Assembly: GCF_022539665.2 (NCBI RefSeq)
Contig: NC_081339.1
Coordinates: 2,380,017 to 2,444,016 of the forward strand
Reading direction: 5' to 3'
DNA from: Daphnia carinata
Taxonomy: Eukaryota > Arthropoda > Branchiopoda > Diplostraca > Daphniidae
DNA length: 64,000 bases
The notes under the pieces were generated by a model, which saw only the letters and a list, made by a program, of their open reading frames with translations, was not told the origin of the DNA and searched no databases. The position numbers and the translations under genes were made by a program. Each line of letters begins with the position of its first letter. Position 1 is the stretch's first letter. Positions 1-11,345 of this stretch are shown piece by piece.

Positions 1-1025
1 TTTTTTTTTTTTTGCAACACTGAAGAACGAGACGAAGATGTTAGAAACAATACGAGCACTGCACACTGTGAAAAAAAAAGAAGTTGGGGCTCGTTGTTTA
101 GCAACGGCCTGCGTTCTCAACGTCTTTCCGTCCGAGAATAATTGTTCAGTTCGTTTCAAGGTTAAATGTTTCGAGTCACGAAAAAGAACTCCGCCTTCAA
201 TAGCACTCTTTCTTCTTCCGTTCGTTTAACCATTCTTTTTTCTTCTTCTCCTCTTTTTGCCTATTTTTATTTATTATTCTTTTTTTTTTTTTTTTTTCAA
301 GTGTTTCAACTGCCGCAATTTTGGGGGGGGGGGGGGGGAGATAATCAGTCACCTTGAGCTTTTGTGCAATTCTGTAGAGTCGTGGGTGGTAGATTTGTTT
401 TTTGTCTGTGTGCGTGTGCGGTTCTACGAAACAAGTAACACTAATGCCACTACTTTGTACGAACAGCTTATGGTGCAGCACCAGCTCATCATCATAGCTC
501 TGCTACTTCAGCGAAGACACTGTGCGGCAGCGCGTAGTCACTCACGAACCTAAGCGGGACCGACTTTAGCGCCACCACTGCGCCAACGTCTACCCTCCCT
601 TTTTCCTTTTTTTTTTTTTTTTTTGAAAGGATGACGGTGATGGCTAAAAACGCGCAACAGCCACAGTGAACCTCCCCTTTCCGAACTATTCGTCTCCATG
701 CCATTTTTTTTTTAAATTATTATTATTTTGGAGGTTTGGGATTTAAATAAATAGGATGGCGGTTGTTTGACGTCGACGCTGTCACACCATAAAAATGGTT
801 GAACATTAACGTTTGAAATGAAAATGGAATTGAGATGAGAATTAATGGAGAGAAAGCCTATAAGCGATGTTGTTTGGTCGTGTTAATCAGACGCCCGTCT
901 GCTTGATGTTGCGATGAATGTTTGCCCAATTGAACGTTCCCCGACAACTGGCACTCGTGTGGAACGCGATATCTTGATAAAGATTTGATGGCAGGGAGAT
1001 TGCACGTAGTACACCGGCAGAGGGA

Positions 1026-1036
1026 ACACACACACA

Positions 1037-1067
<31 letters not shown>
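1026..1067. repeat. CA dinucleotide microsatellite
   Basis: An almost uninterrupted run of CA units with one CT interruption. Similar CA/GT runs occur at 1769-1792, 55280-55299 and about 56332-56360. Confidence 0.9.
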
Positions 1068-1069
<2 letters not shown>

Positions 1070-2074
1070 AAAGAAAAAGAATGCTCTTTCATCTGTAAAA
1101 TATCATGTCTATTACCTGCATTTAGGCGAACGTTATCAATACCGCCGTTGTCTACGCACAAAGATTGCGCACCGCCGAAACTGCGCGCGGAATTTCAATT
1201 TATTTTCCTAGTATGTTTTACAGGGCGCAAAATCAGCCAAGTGCGTCGAATTTCGATTCAAACCCGAGAGACAACGTCGACTGTTTGGCTTATTCGTTAT
1301 TGGTAACACGAAGCTTTAACAAACTTGATTAAGGGCGGCGGACCCACTTCATTATCAAACAGGTTATTACACAAACACGTCAACAGTGAGCGGAAACGCC
1401 AGACAACAACTCGCTTTCTACATCTTGTATCATTATTGCATTATCAATGCAAATCAAAAGAAAAGATGCAAAACAACGTGTGGGCAAAAACAAAAAAAAA
1501 AAAAAAAGAGACGTGTGACAAAAATGCGAATGGATGGCTTTAATGCGTAGGCAAGCGAACCAAAAATGGGGTGTTCGAACCCCTACAGATTTTGCACACA
1601 CACGTTGCGTACACACCCACTCTCTCTTGCGGTCCCCATTGCTTTTCTTGTGGACTTCCTTTCGTGACATGCGCGTGCAGTTTGTTCACGGGAGGATCGT
1701 GTTTTAGATGAAGACATGGGGATGTTATCTCCGTCTTGTTATTTCCCCTCTGTAAACACACGTGTGTATACACACACACACACACACACACATACGTATG
1801 CCATCTGTGTAGTCTCTTTTCCAGCTACTCGCCGTTTCCCAACCAGGGCGTCTTTGTCTTGATTCTTCTTCTTCTCCCTTTCTAATCACACTCCATTTCC
1901 CGTCTCCTTCCGCCAGATCGGCATCGCACGGTTCCGTGATATCCATGGTGACACCATAATAGCGCCAGGGGGTTATACCCCGGTTAGTGTGGCTTCGATT
2001 CCACATTTTGCCGTCGGTCTAAAAGCAAAACGTCTGTCTCCACCGAGTTCTTATCCAATTGTCATCTGCATAAC

Positions 2075-2096
2075 GGGGGGGGGGGGGGGGGGGGGG
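2075..2096 (+). repeat. 22-base G homopolymer
   Basis: An uninterrupted run of 22 G. A run of 16 G lies at 323-338 and one of 13 G at 51878-51890. Such runs can form G-quadruplexes. They are also a common source of sequencing length error, so the exact lengths are unsafe. Confidence 0.85.
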
Positions 2097-4495
2097 TGGT
2101 CGTGCAGCAACGTAACAAAAGCTTTAAAAAAAAAAAAAAAAAAGTCACGGTTGCACTTTGTCTGTCAGCTCCGTGACTGACACTTATCCACCGATGTCCG
2201 GAAAAGACCATAATGAAGCTCAACGTTTGAAAGCTTTGACGTTGATGCGATCGATTTTTCTGTTGTACGGGAATCAAAACGGATTTTTGCATAGCCATCA
2301 GTGGTAGGCATCAGTACCGGCTTAAGCGCATAGGGCACTACATGCGTAGATGTATAATAAGGAAATGTGTAACAAAAGGTTGTTGTCGATCTGAAAGCAT
2401 ATCGAACATAAGATTTTCAGAAATAAAAATGGGGAATTAGTATTAGGAATAAAGGGGGAAGAAGAGGATGAATAGGGAATGAAGGTTCTTTGATGGTTTA
2501 CCTGGTCTGCGGGAAACAGGAATTACAAAAAAAGGGGAAGTACTACATTGAAGTAAAAAACTAGTAGTTTAGGATCTAAGCAGCTGATTGTGCGAATAAT
2601 AGAAATAAAACTATTGTTGAAAAAAAAAGAAAAGAAAACTGAATCAGAAGAAAAATGATTTCATTTTCGTTTTTGCTCTTTCTCGGCTTTTTGGACGTTG
2701 TCAGACGGTTTAACCGATTTTCTTCCATCGTTTTACATAAAAGACATTTTTTTTTTTTCATTTTCTACACAAACTGCGTGAATGCTATCAGCGTTCATGT
2801 GTAAGTATTTTGATTCAAAGCGCTAGGCCTCGTTCGCAGAACGACCAGCGCTTCGGGCGACGTGTCAATTCACGCGGCACATAAGCTGCGCATTTCGCTG
2901 TACGATTGAAATGAATGATTGTCACCGTTATAATATAAAACAATTTTAAACGTACGAATCACCAGCCGATGGAAATAGTCTACCGAATGATCTTAAATCT
3001 CTTAAAGCGTGTGGTGAAGTGATGAAAAAAAAAAAAAAAAAAAAAAACCTCTTCAAATTCGATTACAAGTCGACCGTGAAGGACTTGCCGTTCCAAAGCA
3101 TCGGTCCTCCCAATTCAAGCCGTAATCGTTTCGTTGAAGTTTGGAGTGGGTGCCGCACTCATTTCTGGAATGAAAAAAAAAAAAAAAAAGAAAATTTCGT
3201 TTTTCTTTTGGGTACGATGACGTAAAAGATGATGGGCTAACGTATGATGTGATCATACCTTGCTCTAGGCCTATGTGTATAGATATAGGCATACTATTTT
3301 GGAGGGGGAAATGCAGCCAAAGCGGATGTTACCAAAAACTGGGGATCGAATGCAAGTAGGAAGTGACCGGAGAGACACGGTGAAGAAAGTGAAGAGAGGA
3401 TAAAGGAAGGAGGGATCCATCGTCGAGTTGGCCAAGCGACATACTCCCAATTCGATCATCGACCGCCCAATAGATGGAATATATGCGGAGGAAAGGCAAC
3501 GGAAGAGACGGCGGAGTAAGGCGAAAAGGGCCTCTCTGATGAAACGGCTCTTTAAAAAAAAAAAAAAAAAAAAAAAGAAGGAGGGCAAACCGTGTATGGC
3601 ATCGCATGTTGTGCAAGATTTCCAGTTGGCAGATCACCGACCGATCCGTGCAGACATCCATCCACGCGTTCCAACTCAATCTTTTTTTCTTTTTTTTTTT
3701 TTCTCTCTTTCTTTATCCATTTTTTCCCTTATGTATTATTATTTATTATTTATTATTTTTTTTTGTTCCTCTCTCTCTCTCTTTTTTTTTTTTATTTGGC
3801 TTGATGGATATCGGTCATCATCACGCCGTTCCTCTTCCGGCGGATCGATCCTCAATCAAGCTCCCGTTTCCTTCCGGTTGCCTTCACTCTGTTCATTTGG
3901 AGGCGATCTTCTGCTGGCACACGGCCTTGCTGAAGCAAAGAATAGAACATCGGATAGGGAAGCCAGAAAAGAAAGACAAACAGAGAACAACGGCTTGCCA
4001 TCGATATATATGCTGCCCAATCTTATGCTTATATATTAAAGCTTCTTCCTCCTCTATAGCGAACTAATATCGACTTGTTTCTCAAGTATTCATTATCAAC
4101 AGCTGAGACTATAGCCATCACTTTTGCATAGTCAACGATCTGACATTATGAGGCTACTCCGTAGTTACCCAAGCTCATTGTGTCGGCTCACCACCTGATC
4201 TTTCCATCAGCCCCTTAAATATCATCCGTCCGCTTGGCTCTATTTCGTTAAAATGCGCTATTTCGATAGTGGCACAATAAATTTGACAAAAATTTAGAAA
4301 GAAAAAGATGGGGGAAGAAAGAAAAAAGGGTCGTAATTGAAGTCGTCCATCAAGATCAAACTGTGTCTTGTCTGGCCGTTGGCTTCGGTCGAACGGCCAG
4401 CCCTTTCTATAATCTCTTTGCACAGTTCAGTTCCAAACAAATGGATGGGGACACGAAAGCTGAAAGGAAAAAGAAAATTATTATTATTTCATAAT

Positions 4496-4496
<1 letters not shown>

Positions 4497-4535
<39 letters not shown>
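4497..4535 (+). repeat. 39-base T homopolymer
   Basis: The longest homopolymer I see in the window. It sits in a cluster of T and A runs between about 3,000 and 5,400. It could be an old poly(A) tail on the minus strand, but I see no retroposed gene body next to it. Confidence 0.85.
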
Positions 4536-4537
<2 letters not shown>

Positions 4538-5291
4538 GGCCTGCATCTTGCCAAGAATCAACATAACAAATAAAAAGATGAGCAGACATTGCACCCGGAA
4601 TATCCTTTTGCCAATAGTCTATAGGAAGATGTTGTGCCGAGTATATACCAACCGACTTCCTTTTCTTATCGTCTTCCCTTTGGGTTTTTTTTTTTTTTTT
4701 TTATTATTATTATTTTTTTTTTTTTTCAGTGGTCACAAAGCCGGGGCCTCTAGGGATGTGTCGACTCTGCCTCATTTGGAGCTTCGCAATACACATTTAT
4801 AAGCCGATCTCTCTCCCCTTTTCTCTCCCCTTCCATCTCTCACGATCCATCCCACTAATAACGTCCAATCACATCTACCTATAACGTCTAAAGTAAATGC
4901 CTTCCGTACGTTTTTTTTTTTTTTTTTGAGTCGTCGAAAAGTGAAAATCTTTGTTTGGAACTCACCAATTACTTTGAGAAAAGACCCTTAACGGGAAGGT
5001 AACAAAAGGACATTTTACAAAATGTAAATGATGAATAGCCGTCATATTCTATTGTTACGCAACTGACTAATTAATGCTTCCTATCGGATGTACTTCATTC
5101 ACCTTCTCTATTAACATCTTGGGAATTTTGAACAACAGCAACAAAAAAAAGTTTTAGAAATGGGTCCTGGGGCTCCTCGTTTTGCTCTATTGTGTCATCC
5201 ATTGTATGTGCTGAATATGGTGCGCTTGCCAATGCGTCATGGAAACAGGCTGAGGAAACTTTATACCAATATGAAAGACGCATGATGGTAA

Positions 5292-5305
5292 GTTGTCATG
5301 GCAAC
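5292..5305. promoter_or_regulatory. Match to RFX X-box consensus
   Basis: The 14 bases are an imperfect palindrome of two half-sites, GTTGTC and GGCAAC, around a central AT. They satisfy the published X-box pattern GTHNYYATRRNAAC at every position. RFX factors bind X-boxes upstream of ciliary genes. A short minus-strand open frame begins 9 bases away at 5283, but I cannot recognise a gene there, so function is unproven. Confidence 0.35.
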
Positions 5306-5789
5306 GCCAAAAAGATTGTCCCTCTTTTTTGACCAGCTTTTTTTTTTTTTTATTCAGTGTTCATACAGGAGAGGGCCATGGAGTTGTCATGGAGTATATA
5401 TGTACATAGAAGAAGGACGTCAACAATATCTTCTGCAGGTGGAAGACATCATTTACATCTTGGTTCCCTTTTGAATAATAATTAGCAGCAATCCGGTCAC
5501 GCATAAAGCTTCGCACTGCGATATACGTTGAGCTGCACATACCTCAATCCATTCTCCAATGTCTGAAAAGTATCGTAAAACCTTTTACTCTTCGTACGCA
5601 TGCAAACAATTCCAATATGAATGTTTAGATTTCATAATAATCCATTAGGGAAAATGGTCAGTTAAAATTTTTTTCTTGCGCTTTGCAACCGGTGTTGTTG
5701 TGTCCTGAAATGACAACGGAAGGCAACGGGCACGTTTTCCGACCTTTAATCGCTTTAGTCAGGGAAGCACAATTTGAAATAAGGCCGTT

Positions 5790-6160
5790 TTTTAAGTACA
5801 TCACAAAAAATAACGCGCCAGTACGTGACAGCGCTAGCGTGATTTTTCACTAGAAACCGTTGCGTACTGGCGCGCTAGTTCCCTTCGTTTATTTAGGAAA
5901 CTATAAATCGTTTTGAAAAATAAAGTTGATTTCTGTTTTTTCCGTTCAATTCTGAATTGAAATCATGTATAATCATTGCTATGTTAAAGATTTCTGTAAA
6001 AATGCAAAATTGATGGAAAAGTCGGGCTTATTTTATTTTGTTGGGCTTATTTTCAGTTATGGATAAATTTTTAATTTGGCTTAAAATACGTGATTTCGAT
6101 GCAGAATTGAACGCTAATCATGGAAAACAAGTTTGTTTTTTAATTGGCCTTATAACGTTT
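5790..6160 (+). repeat. AT-rich direct repeat left of palindrome 1
   Basis: This stretch is repeated in the same orientation at about 12285-12655 with scattered substitutions, so the two copies flank palindrome 1. It opens with a hairpin (5814-5877) built on a 12-base stem, CGCGCCAGTACG, and its exact complement. It continues with AT-rich phrases such as GGGCTTATTTT that recur at 11450, 12150, 12510, 22700 and 30000. It looks like an old noncoding repeat or MITE remnant; I do not recognise the family. Confidence 0.6.
5814..5877. repeat. Hairpin with 12-bp perfect GC-rich stem
   Basis: CGCGCCAGTACG is followed about 40 bases later by its exact reverse complement. A decayed version of the whole hairpin occurs at about 12301-12372. 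One half occurs at about 11650-11690 and, inverted, at about 22490-22530. The arms look like terminal inverted repeats of a small nonautonomous element. Confidence 0.6.
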
Positions 6161-6575
6161 GAATTAATCACACAAAACCATAAAAGTCGGGGTTGAACAG
6201 GACATTTTTTTTAGTTTATTTTGAAAACAGCTAGTTTAACGAGAAAACCAATTTCATAATCCAAATCAGCGATCATTGTTGACTATACCGTGTGAGTTTC
6301 ATCGAATTCCAAGAGATGTCGTTTTTGGCCGATTTTGACAAAAGTGGGAAGACTATAGCCTTCTCTATGGCAATATGACAATCCGTTTTACATAAAAAAA
6401 AAAAAATGGCGGAAAAAAAAAATCGCACTTTTTTCTCTTTTTTCTACCCGTAGCCATCTATCAGTCGGTTTCGTTGTTACAGGCATGTAAGCAATTTGAG
6501 TTAATTGTATCCCATTAGCAGTTAATTGAGTAGCGTGGCTGGAGAACAACGCGTGGCTGGAGGAACAATTGAAAA

Positions 6576-7291
6576 ATGGATAAGATAATAAAACAAAAAA
6601 ATGGTAAGTATAAACATTATTATATTGGTTTTCAATTATTAATTATTGTTTATTAGATCAAATTATGAAGCTGCAGGCCCAGTTATTGGAACAACACAAA
6701 ATATTAGATAACAAAGCTAAGGATCGTAGGCCTAACACGTAATGATTCTATTTATTTGCTTTTATTCATTCGTGTTTTGTAGCTCAAATTTTGAGTCTTC
6801 AAGCTCAGCTAGGGGAAAAGAACAAATTGGAACAGAACAGTTTCCAAACAGTGAAGGAGGTTTTTCAAAACTCATCTGTAACTGAACGTGAGGATGAGTT
6901 GGCATTAGGCGAACACAGCCAGGTACCTAAAGTTTTCAAGTAAGAATTCAAAATAAGTATAGAATTTTAAAAAACAGTTATTTATTGCTTAGTTATTCAG
7001 TCCACCACATGACAGTGTGTTAAATTTAAATTCTGTTAGTGCTGCACTAAAGGAATCGTTAGTAATAAGCTCATGCAGTGAAGGAACTGAACAATTGTGG
7101 GAACATATTTGGGCCGAAAATGGGTGTGGTACAGAAACCCAGAAATGGCACGAGTTCAACATGAAACATGGATTAGGTACTTTTCGGTTTTTTGTCTATC
7201 GAAAAAGTATTTTTAATGCTATTATTTTGCATTCACAGATTTTAACGGGGGATCAAATCAAGTCTGGAAGTGTTACAGGATGGAAGAGTGA
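6576..7291 (+). CDS. Spliced small ORF in element arm, unknown family
   Basis: The start codon lies after GAAAA. Five short exons can be joined at GT-AG sites, separated by introns of about 60-70 bases, to give about 157 residues ending in a TGA at 7289-7291. The first half is a predicted coiled coil (QIMKLQAQLLEQHKIL, then a second heptad-like QILSLQAQL segment). It is followed by an acidic linker and a C-terminal part with the phrase GTETQKWHEFNMKHGL. The second exon ends at a weakened donor compared with the R-type arms. I do not recognise the family. It may be an accessory protein of a transposon or a decayed remnant. Confidence 0.35.
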
Positions 7292-8059
7292 GCCTACAGA
7301 TGAAAAAACACAGAGTGCATTACCATAAGGTGTGAGGTAAATTAATAGAGTAATGCAAATTGCCTAATGAGAAGTACCATCTTGTGTTAATGAATCCAGT
7401 ACAACAGCAATCCTTTATAGTTCTGTCACAGCTAGAAGCCTCAAATAATTCTGCTTCTCTGTCTAAAGAACAACTTGTCCTTTACGTTCAGAGTGTTGGG
7501 GAAACTGGGTACTTAAATGGCCCTAAAGATGTTTTAATTTTGCTGCTATTGCAGAGATGAACATCATACATGGACTCTTTAGGTATGAAAGGATTTTTCT
7601 TCAAATAATTTTGAATTTATGACGAAAAATTTCTCCTCCTTTTTGCCAACCAGGTCTTATCTACCAAAAAAATTTTTATCCAATAGGAAAGGATTTTCAT
7701 GTACTGGGAACACAACTATCAACAATGCAACATTCTACAGGTGCTAGTTTATCATTCAAGAGCCTTATACAATGAAGTTAATCTGCAATTTGTATGTCCT
7801 TTCCCAAGCTTCCACCAGAAGTTGAATCTATGAGTCATGTAAGTTCCATGATCAACAATTGATGTGTTTAACAGTGTTGTTTTTCTTTTCTCAATATAGG
7901 TTAATAGTAACATTGGATCTGAAAAGATTCTTGGTTGGGGCAAGACACTGAATAAATTGTATTGATTGGATGGATGACATGACATTGCTATACTTAATTC
8001 GGATTCCCCAGACGGTATTTGATATTAAAAAAATTGAAGTGCATATCTGGGCTCCCTTC

Positions 8060-8455
8060 TTTTCTGAAGCCCCGTTTCCCCTTGACTCATAATAAGCCCG
8101 TAGGGGGTCATGCCCCTACTGTACGGTATATATAAAAACAACATATACCGAGGTTTGGAGGGCTCTGGCCGGAAAGGGGACGTGGGGTGCCGCTTCGTCC
8201 GATGATGTGTTCACGGAGGGTGACGTGGCTGCCCACAAATCCGAACTAAAGGTTAATCGCTCCTGTAAAAATGTTCCAAATCTTCAGCTCTTCTTCCGGC
8301 TTCTCTTAGCCAATCACCGGGTAATCTCCCCGGTGGGTCAACAAGGCAGTGTCTCCCCCTGCCTGGGTTGACGGCAACTTTTGAAAGGGCTATTGTGCCT
8401 TTTTAAAGTTGCAAAAATAATTGTAATGTGCAGAGAATTGTCAATAAAATTTTTT
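8060..8455 (+). ncRNA. GC-rich block of consecutive hairpins
   Basis: This block is GC-rich in an AT-rich element and reads as a chain of stem-loops. GTAGGGG pairs with CCCCTAC (8100-8125) and CGGTATAT with ATATACCG (about 8125-8155). CACCGGG pairs with CCCGGTG (about 8307-8333). GTCAAC plus AGGCAG pair with CTGCCT plus GTTGAC (about 8336-8372), and GCAACTTT with AAAGTTGC (about 8373-8413). Copies lie at about 9285-9690, 24450-24850, 26600-27000 and 27830-28240. In the divergent copy (24450-24850) two stem changes are C to T and keep G-U pairing. It could be a structured RNA or a 3' untranslated region; no known family is recognised. Confidence 0.3.
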
Positions 8456-8617
8456 TTATAAAATGTTTTTTGCAAAATTCATTTCTTTCATTGTCTGTGT
8501 TAGCTTTGTTTACATATTGCATTTATCAATTTTTTTTTTTGGCTTTTCTTTTGTCACATTTGATGGTAAGGTGACGGGTATTGGTTTATCGTTTATCTGT
8601 AAGCCTTCTATTATTAT

Positions 8618-8690
8618 CCAGGGATCGAACCCTGGATGTTTGGCATACGTCGCCGATGCTCTACCAATGAGCCACGAATCATATGATTTT
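8618..8690 (-). pseudogene. tRNA-like sequence X
   Basis: Read on the minus strand it has a D-arm (GCTC, loop, GAGC) and an A-box-like TGGCTCATTGGTAGAGC. An anticodon-like stem with four of five pairs follows, then a strong T-arm (CCAGG, GTTCGAT, CCTGG). The acceptor arms do not pair and U33 is missing, so it is unlikely to be a working tRNA. Internal promoter boxes are preserved. The second copy is at 27599-27663 on the plus strand. Confidence 0.55.
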
Positions 8691-8790
8691 AAGTTGGCTT
8701 TTTTTTCTAGTCACTTGTGGACTTGCATTTACACTTAGAATAAAACTGAAATGCAATTCTGCAATATACTCTTCTACTTCATTTCTACAC

Positions 8791-8862
8791 ATCTACTGAG
8801 GTTTGAACCCAGGGTAACAGGTATCGCAGATAAAAGCTCTACCACAGAGCTAAGAACCTTAT
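8791..8862 (-). pseudogene. tRNA-like sequence Y
   Basis: On the minus strand it shows a good D-arm (TTAGCTCTGTGGTAGAGC) and a T-arm with GGTTCAAACC. The anticodon stem does not pair and no acceptor stem is evident. It is probably a tRNA-derived relic. The second copy is at 27409-27480 on the plus strand. Confidence 0.5.
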
Positions 8863-8958
8863 GGAACCAATAGAAATATAAACATATAGTTGTGAAAGAC
8901 TGCATAAACATCCTAGACGATAACATATGATATGCGATAATAAAATATTTAGATAAAT

Positions 8959-9024
8959 CTCGTGGCTCAATGTTAGAGCATCGGCGTTGCAAGCTGAATG
9001 TCTGGGGATCGGTTCACATACGAG
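8959..9024 (+). pseudogene. tRNA-Ala(TGC)-like sequence Z
   Basis: It has a five-base acceptor-like stem (CTCGT with ACGAG), a D-arm (GCTC, loop, GAGC) and an anticodon stem with five pairs including one G-U (TCGGC with GCTGA in the second copy). The loop would present TGC after T33. The T-arm is short and irregular and the whole is only about 66 bases, so it is annotated as a pseudogene. The copy at 27245-27310 (minus) is better preserved. Confidence 0.5.
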
Positions 9025-9230
9025 TAAAACAAAATGCAAAATTACTTCATAAAATATCCAGATTGTTCCTTGAATCTAAGTTGAAGAATTCAAATAGTGT
9101 AATAAATAATACTTACAGATAAACGATAAACCAATGGAAACAATGCTTACCATCAAAGGTGACAAAAACAATAAAGGTGAATTAAGCAAGCTAAATATAA
9201 AAAATGTAACGTGTGAACACAGCGAATACA

Positions 9231-11345
9231 GACAATGAAAGAAACGAATTTTGCAAAAAATATTTTATAAAAAAAATTTTATTGACAATTCTCTGCACAT
9301 TACAATTATTTTTGCAACTTTAAAAAGGCACAATAGCCCTTTCAAAAGTTGCCGTCAACCCAGGCAGGGGGAGACACTGCCTTGTTGACCCACCGGGGAG
9401 ATTACCCGGTGATTGGCTAAGAGAAGCCGGAAGAAGAGCTGAAGATTTGGAACATTTTTACAGGAGCGATTAACCTTTAGTTCGGATTTGTGGGCAGCCA
9501 CGTCACCCTCCGTGAACACATCATCGGACGAAGCGGCACCCCACGTCCCCTTTCCGGCCAGAGCCCTCCAAACCTCGGTATATGTTATTTTTATATATAC
9601 CGTACAGTAGGGGCATGACCCCCTACGGGCTTATTACGAGTCAAGGGGAAACGGGGCTACGAAAGAAGGGAGCCCAGATATGCACTTCAATTTTTTTAAT
9701 ATCAAATACCGTTTCGGGAATCCGAATGAAGTATAGAAATATCATGTCATCCATCCAATCATTACAATTTATTCAGTGTCATGCCCCAACCAAGAATTTT
9801 TTCAGATCCAATGTTACTATTAACCTATATTGAGAAAAGAAAAACAACACCGTTAAACACATCAATTGTTGATCATGGAACTTACATGACTCATAGATTC
9901 AACTTCTGGCAGAAGCTCGAGAAAGGCCATACAAATTGTAGATGAAAATCATTGTATAAGGGTCTTGAATGATAAAATAACACCCCTAGAATGTTGCATT
10001 GTTGATAGTTGTGTTCCCAGTATGCTGAAAATCCTTTCCTATTGGATAAATTTTTTTTTGTAGATTAGACATGGTTGGCAAAAAGGAGGAGAAAAGCTTC
10101 ATCATAAATTCAAAAATTTTTCAAGAAAATTCCTTTCATACCTAAAGAGTCCATGTATGATGTTCATCGCTGCAATGCCAGTGAAGTGAAACATCTTTAG
10201 GGCCATTTAAGTACCCAGCTTCACCAACACTCTGAGTGTAAAGGACAAGTTGTTCTTTAGCAAGAGAAGCAGAATTATTTGAGGCTTCTAGCTATAACAG
10301 AACTATAAAGGATTGCTGTTACACAGGATTCATTCACACAAGATGGTACTTCTCATTAGACAATTTGCATACTCTATTACTTTACCTCATACCTTAATGG
10401 TAATGCACTTTCAGTGTTTTTCAACTGTAGGCTCACTCTTCCATCCTGTAACACTTCTAGACTTGACTTGATCCCCCACTAGAATTCTGTGAATGCAAAA
10501 TAATAGCATTAAAAATACTGTTTCGATAGACAAAAAACCGAAAAGTACCTAATTCATGTTTTATGTTGAACTCATGCTATTTCTGGGTTTCCGTACCACA
10601 CCCATTTTCAGCCCAAATACGGTCCCACAATTGTTCAATTCCTTCGCTGCATGGACTTATTACTAACAATTCTTTTAGTGCAGCACTAACAGAATTTAAC
10701 TTTAACACACTGTCAGGTGGTAGACTGAATAACTAAGCAATAAATAATTGTTTGTTAAAATTCTATACTTATTTTGAATTCTTATTTGAAAAGTTTAGGT
10801 ACCTGACTGTGTTCGCCTAATGCCAATTCATCCTCATGTTCAGTTAGGGATGAGTTTGGAAAAACCTCCTTCACTGTTTGGAAACTGTTCCATTCCAATT
10901 TGTTCTTTTCCTCTAGCTGAGCTTGTAGACTCAAAATTTGAGCTACAAAACACAAATGAATAAAAGCAAATAAATAGAATCATTATGTATTAGGCCTTAC
11001 CATCTTTAGCTTTGCTGTTCTCTAATATTTTGTGTTGTTCCAATAATTGGGCCTGCAGCTTCATAATTTGATCTAATAAACAATAATTAATAATTGAAAA
11101 CTAATAGAATAATGTTTATACTTACCATCCTTTTGTTGTATTATCTTATCCATTTTTCAATTGTTCCTCCAGCCACGCGTTATTCTCTCCATCCACGCTA
11201 CTGAACTAACTGCGAATGGCATCCAATGGACTGAAATTGCCTATGCCAGTAATAACGAGTCTGAGCGGTAGATGGCTACGTGTCGGAAAAAAAGAAAAAA
11301 GTGTGATTTTTTTTTTTTTTTTTTTGGCGAAATTTTTTTTTTTTT
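9231..11345 (-). mobile_element. Palindromic element 1, right arm (R type)
   Basis: Inverted partner of 6384-8500. It carries the same ORF exons on the minus strand, but the TGG in QKWHEF is TAG here, so the ORF is broken. The same lesion is present in the arm at 27790-29925. The inner part (about 9640-9780) has R-type variants. At about 9820-9890 it carries L-type variants, consistent with a short gene-conversion tract. The outer end is the A/T-rich motif near 11300-11345. Confidence 0.65.

Larger units (their letters stand above)
1..5600. other. Gene-poor, homopolymer-rich intergenic DNA
   Basis: I see no coding region here that I can support; the open frames are short and mostly translate homopolymers. 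The stretch holds many long A or T runs, including about 39 T at 4497-4535, G runs of 16 (323-338) and 22 (2075-2096), and CA repeats near 1026-1067 and 1769-1792. A match to the RFX X-box consensus lies at 5292-5305. The region could be regulatory or intronic sequence of a gene outside the window, but nothing here proves that. Confidence 0.6.
6384..8500 (+). mobile_element. Palindromic element 1, left arm (L type)
   Basis: This arm of about 2.1 kb reappears as an inverted partner at 9231-11345, and again at 22780-24890, 24905-27050 and (inverted) 27790-29925. It starts with A-rich sequence containing GGCGGAAAAAA. It then carries a small spliced ORF (6576-7291), further short open frames, and a GC-rich hairpin block at 8060-8455. 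It is nearly identical to the arm at 24905-27050. It resembles a transposable element or a duplicated nonautonomous unit, but I cannot see a transposase motif, so the class is unknown. Confidence 0.7.
8500..9230. mobile_element. Central spacer of palindrome 1
   Basis: This is the unpaired middle of the inverted repeat and contains three tRNA-like sequences. The outermost parts remain weakly palindromic: both ends share TTGGTTTATCGTTTATCTGT. The same spacer occurs at 27050-27790 in inverted orientation, although the surrounding arms are not inverted. Confidence 0.65.

Noticed and set aside
1026-1067. CRISPR-like or other spaced repeat array
   Set aside because: It is a simple CA microsatellite; no spaced direct repeats of CRISPR type occur in the window, and this is eukaryotic DNA.
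3428-4067. Overlapping plus-strand open frames of 153-203 codons
   Set aside because: They are dominated by Lys and Phe runs translated from homopolymers, and two frames overlap in the same place, so both look like chance.
5095-5283. A short minus-strand gene beside the X-box
   Set aside because: Its 62 codons match nothing I recognise and no second exon can be placed, so it is mentioned only with the X-box.
8618-9024. Functional tRNA genes in the palindrome spacer
   Set aside because: Acceptor stems or anticodon stems fail in X and Y, and Z is short with an irregular T-arm, so they are annotated as tRNA-like relics.
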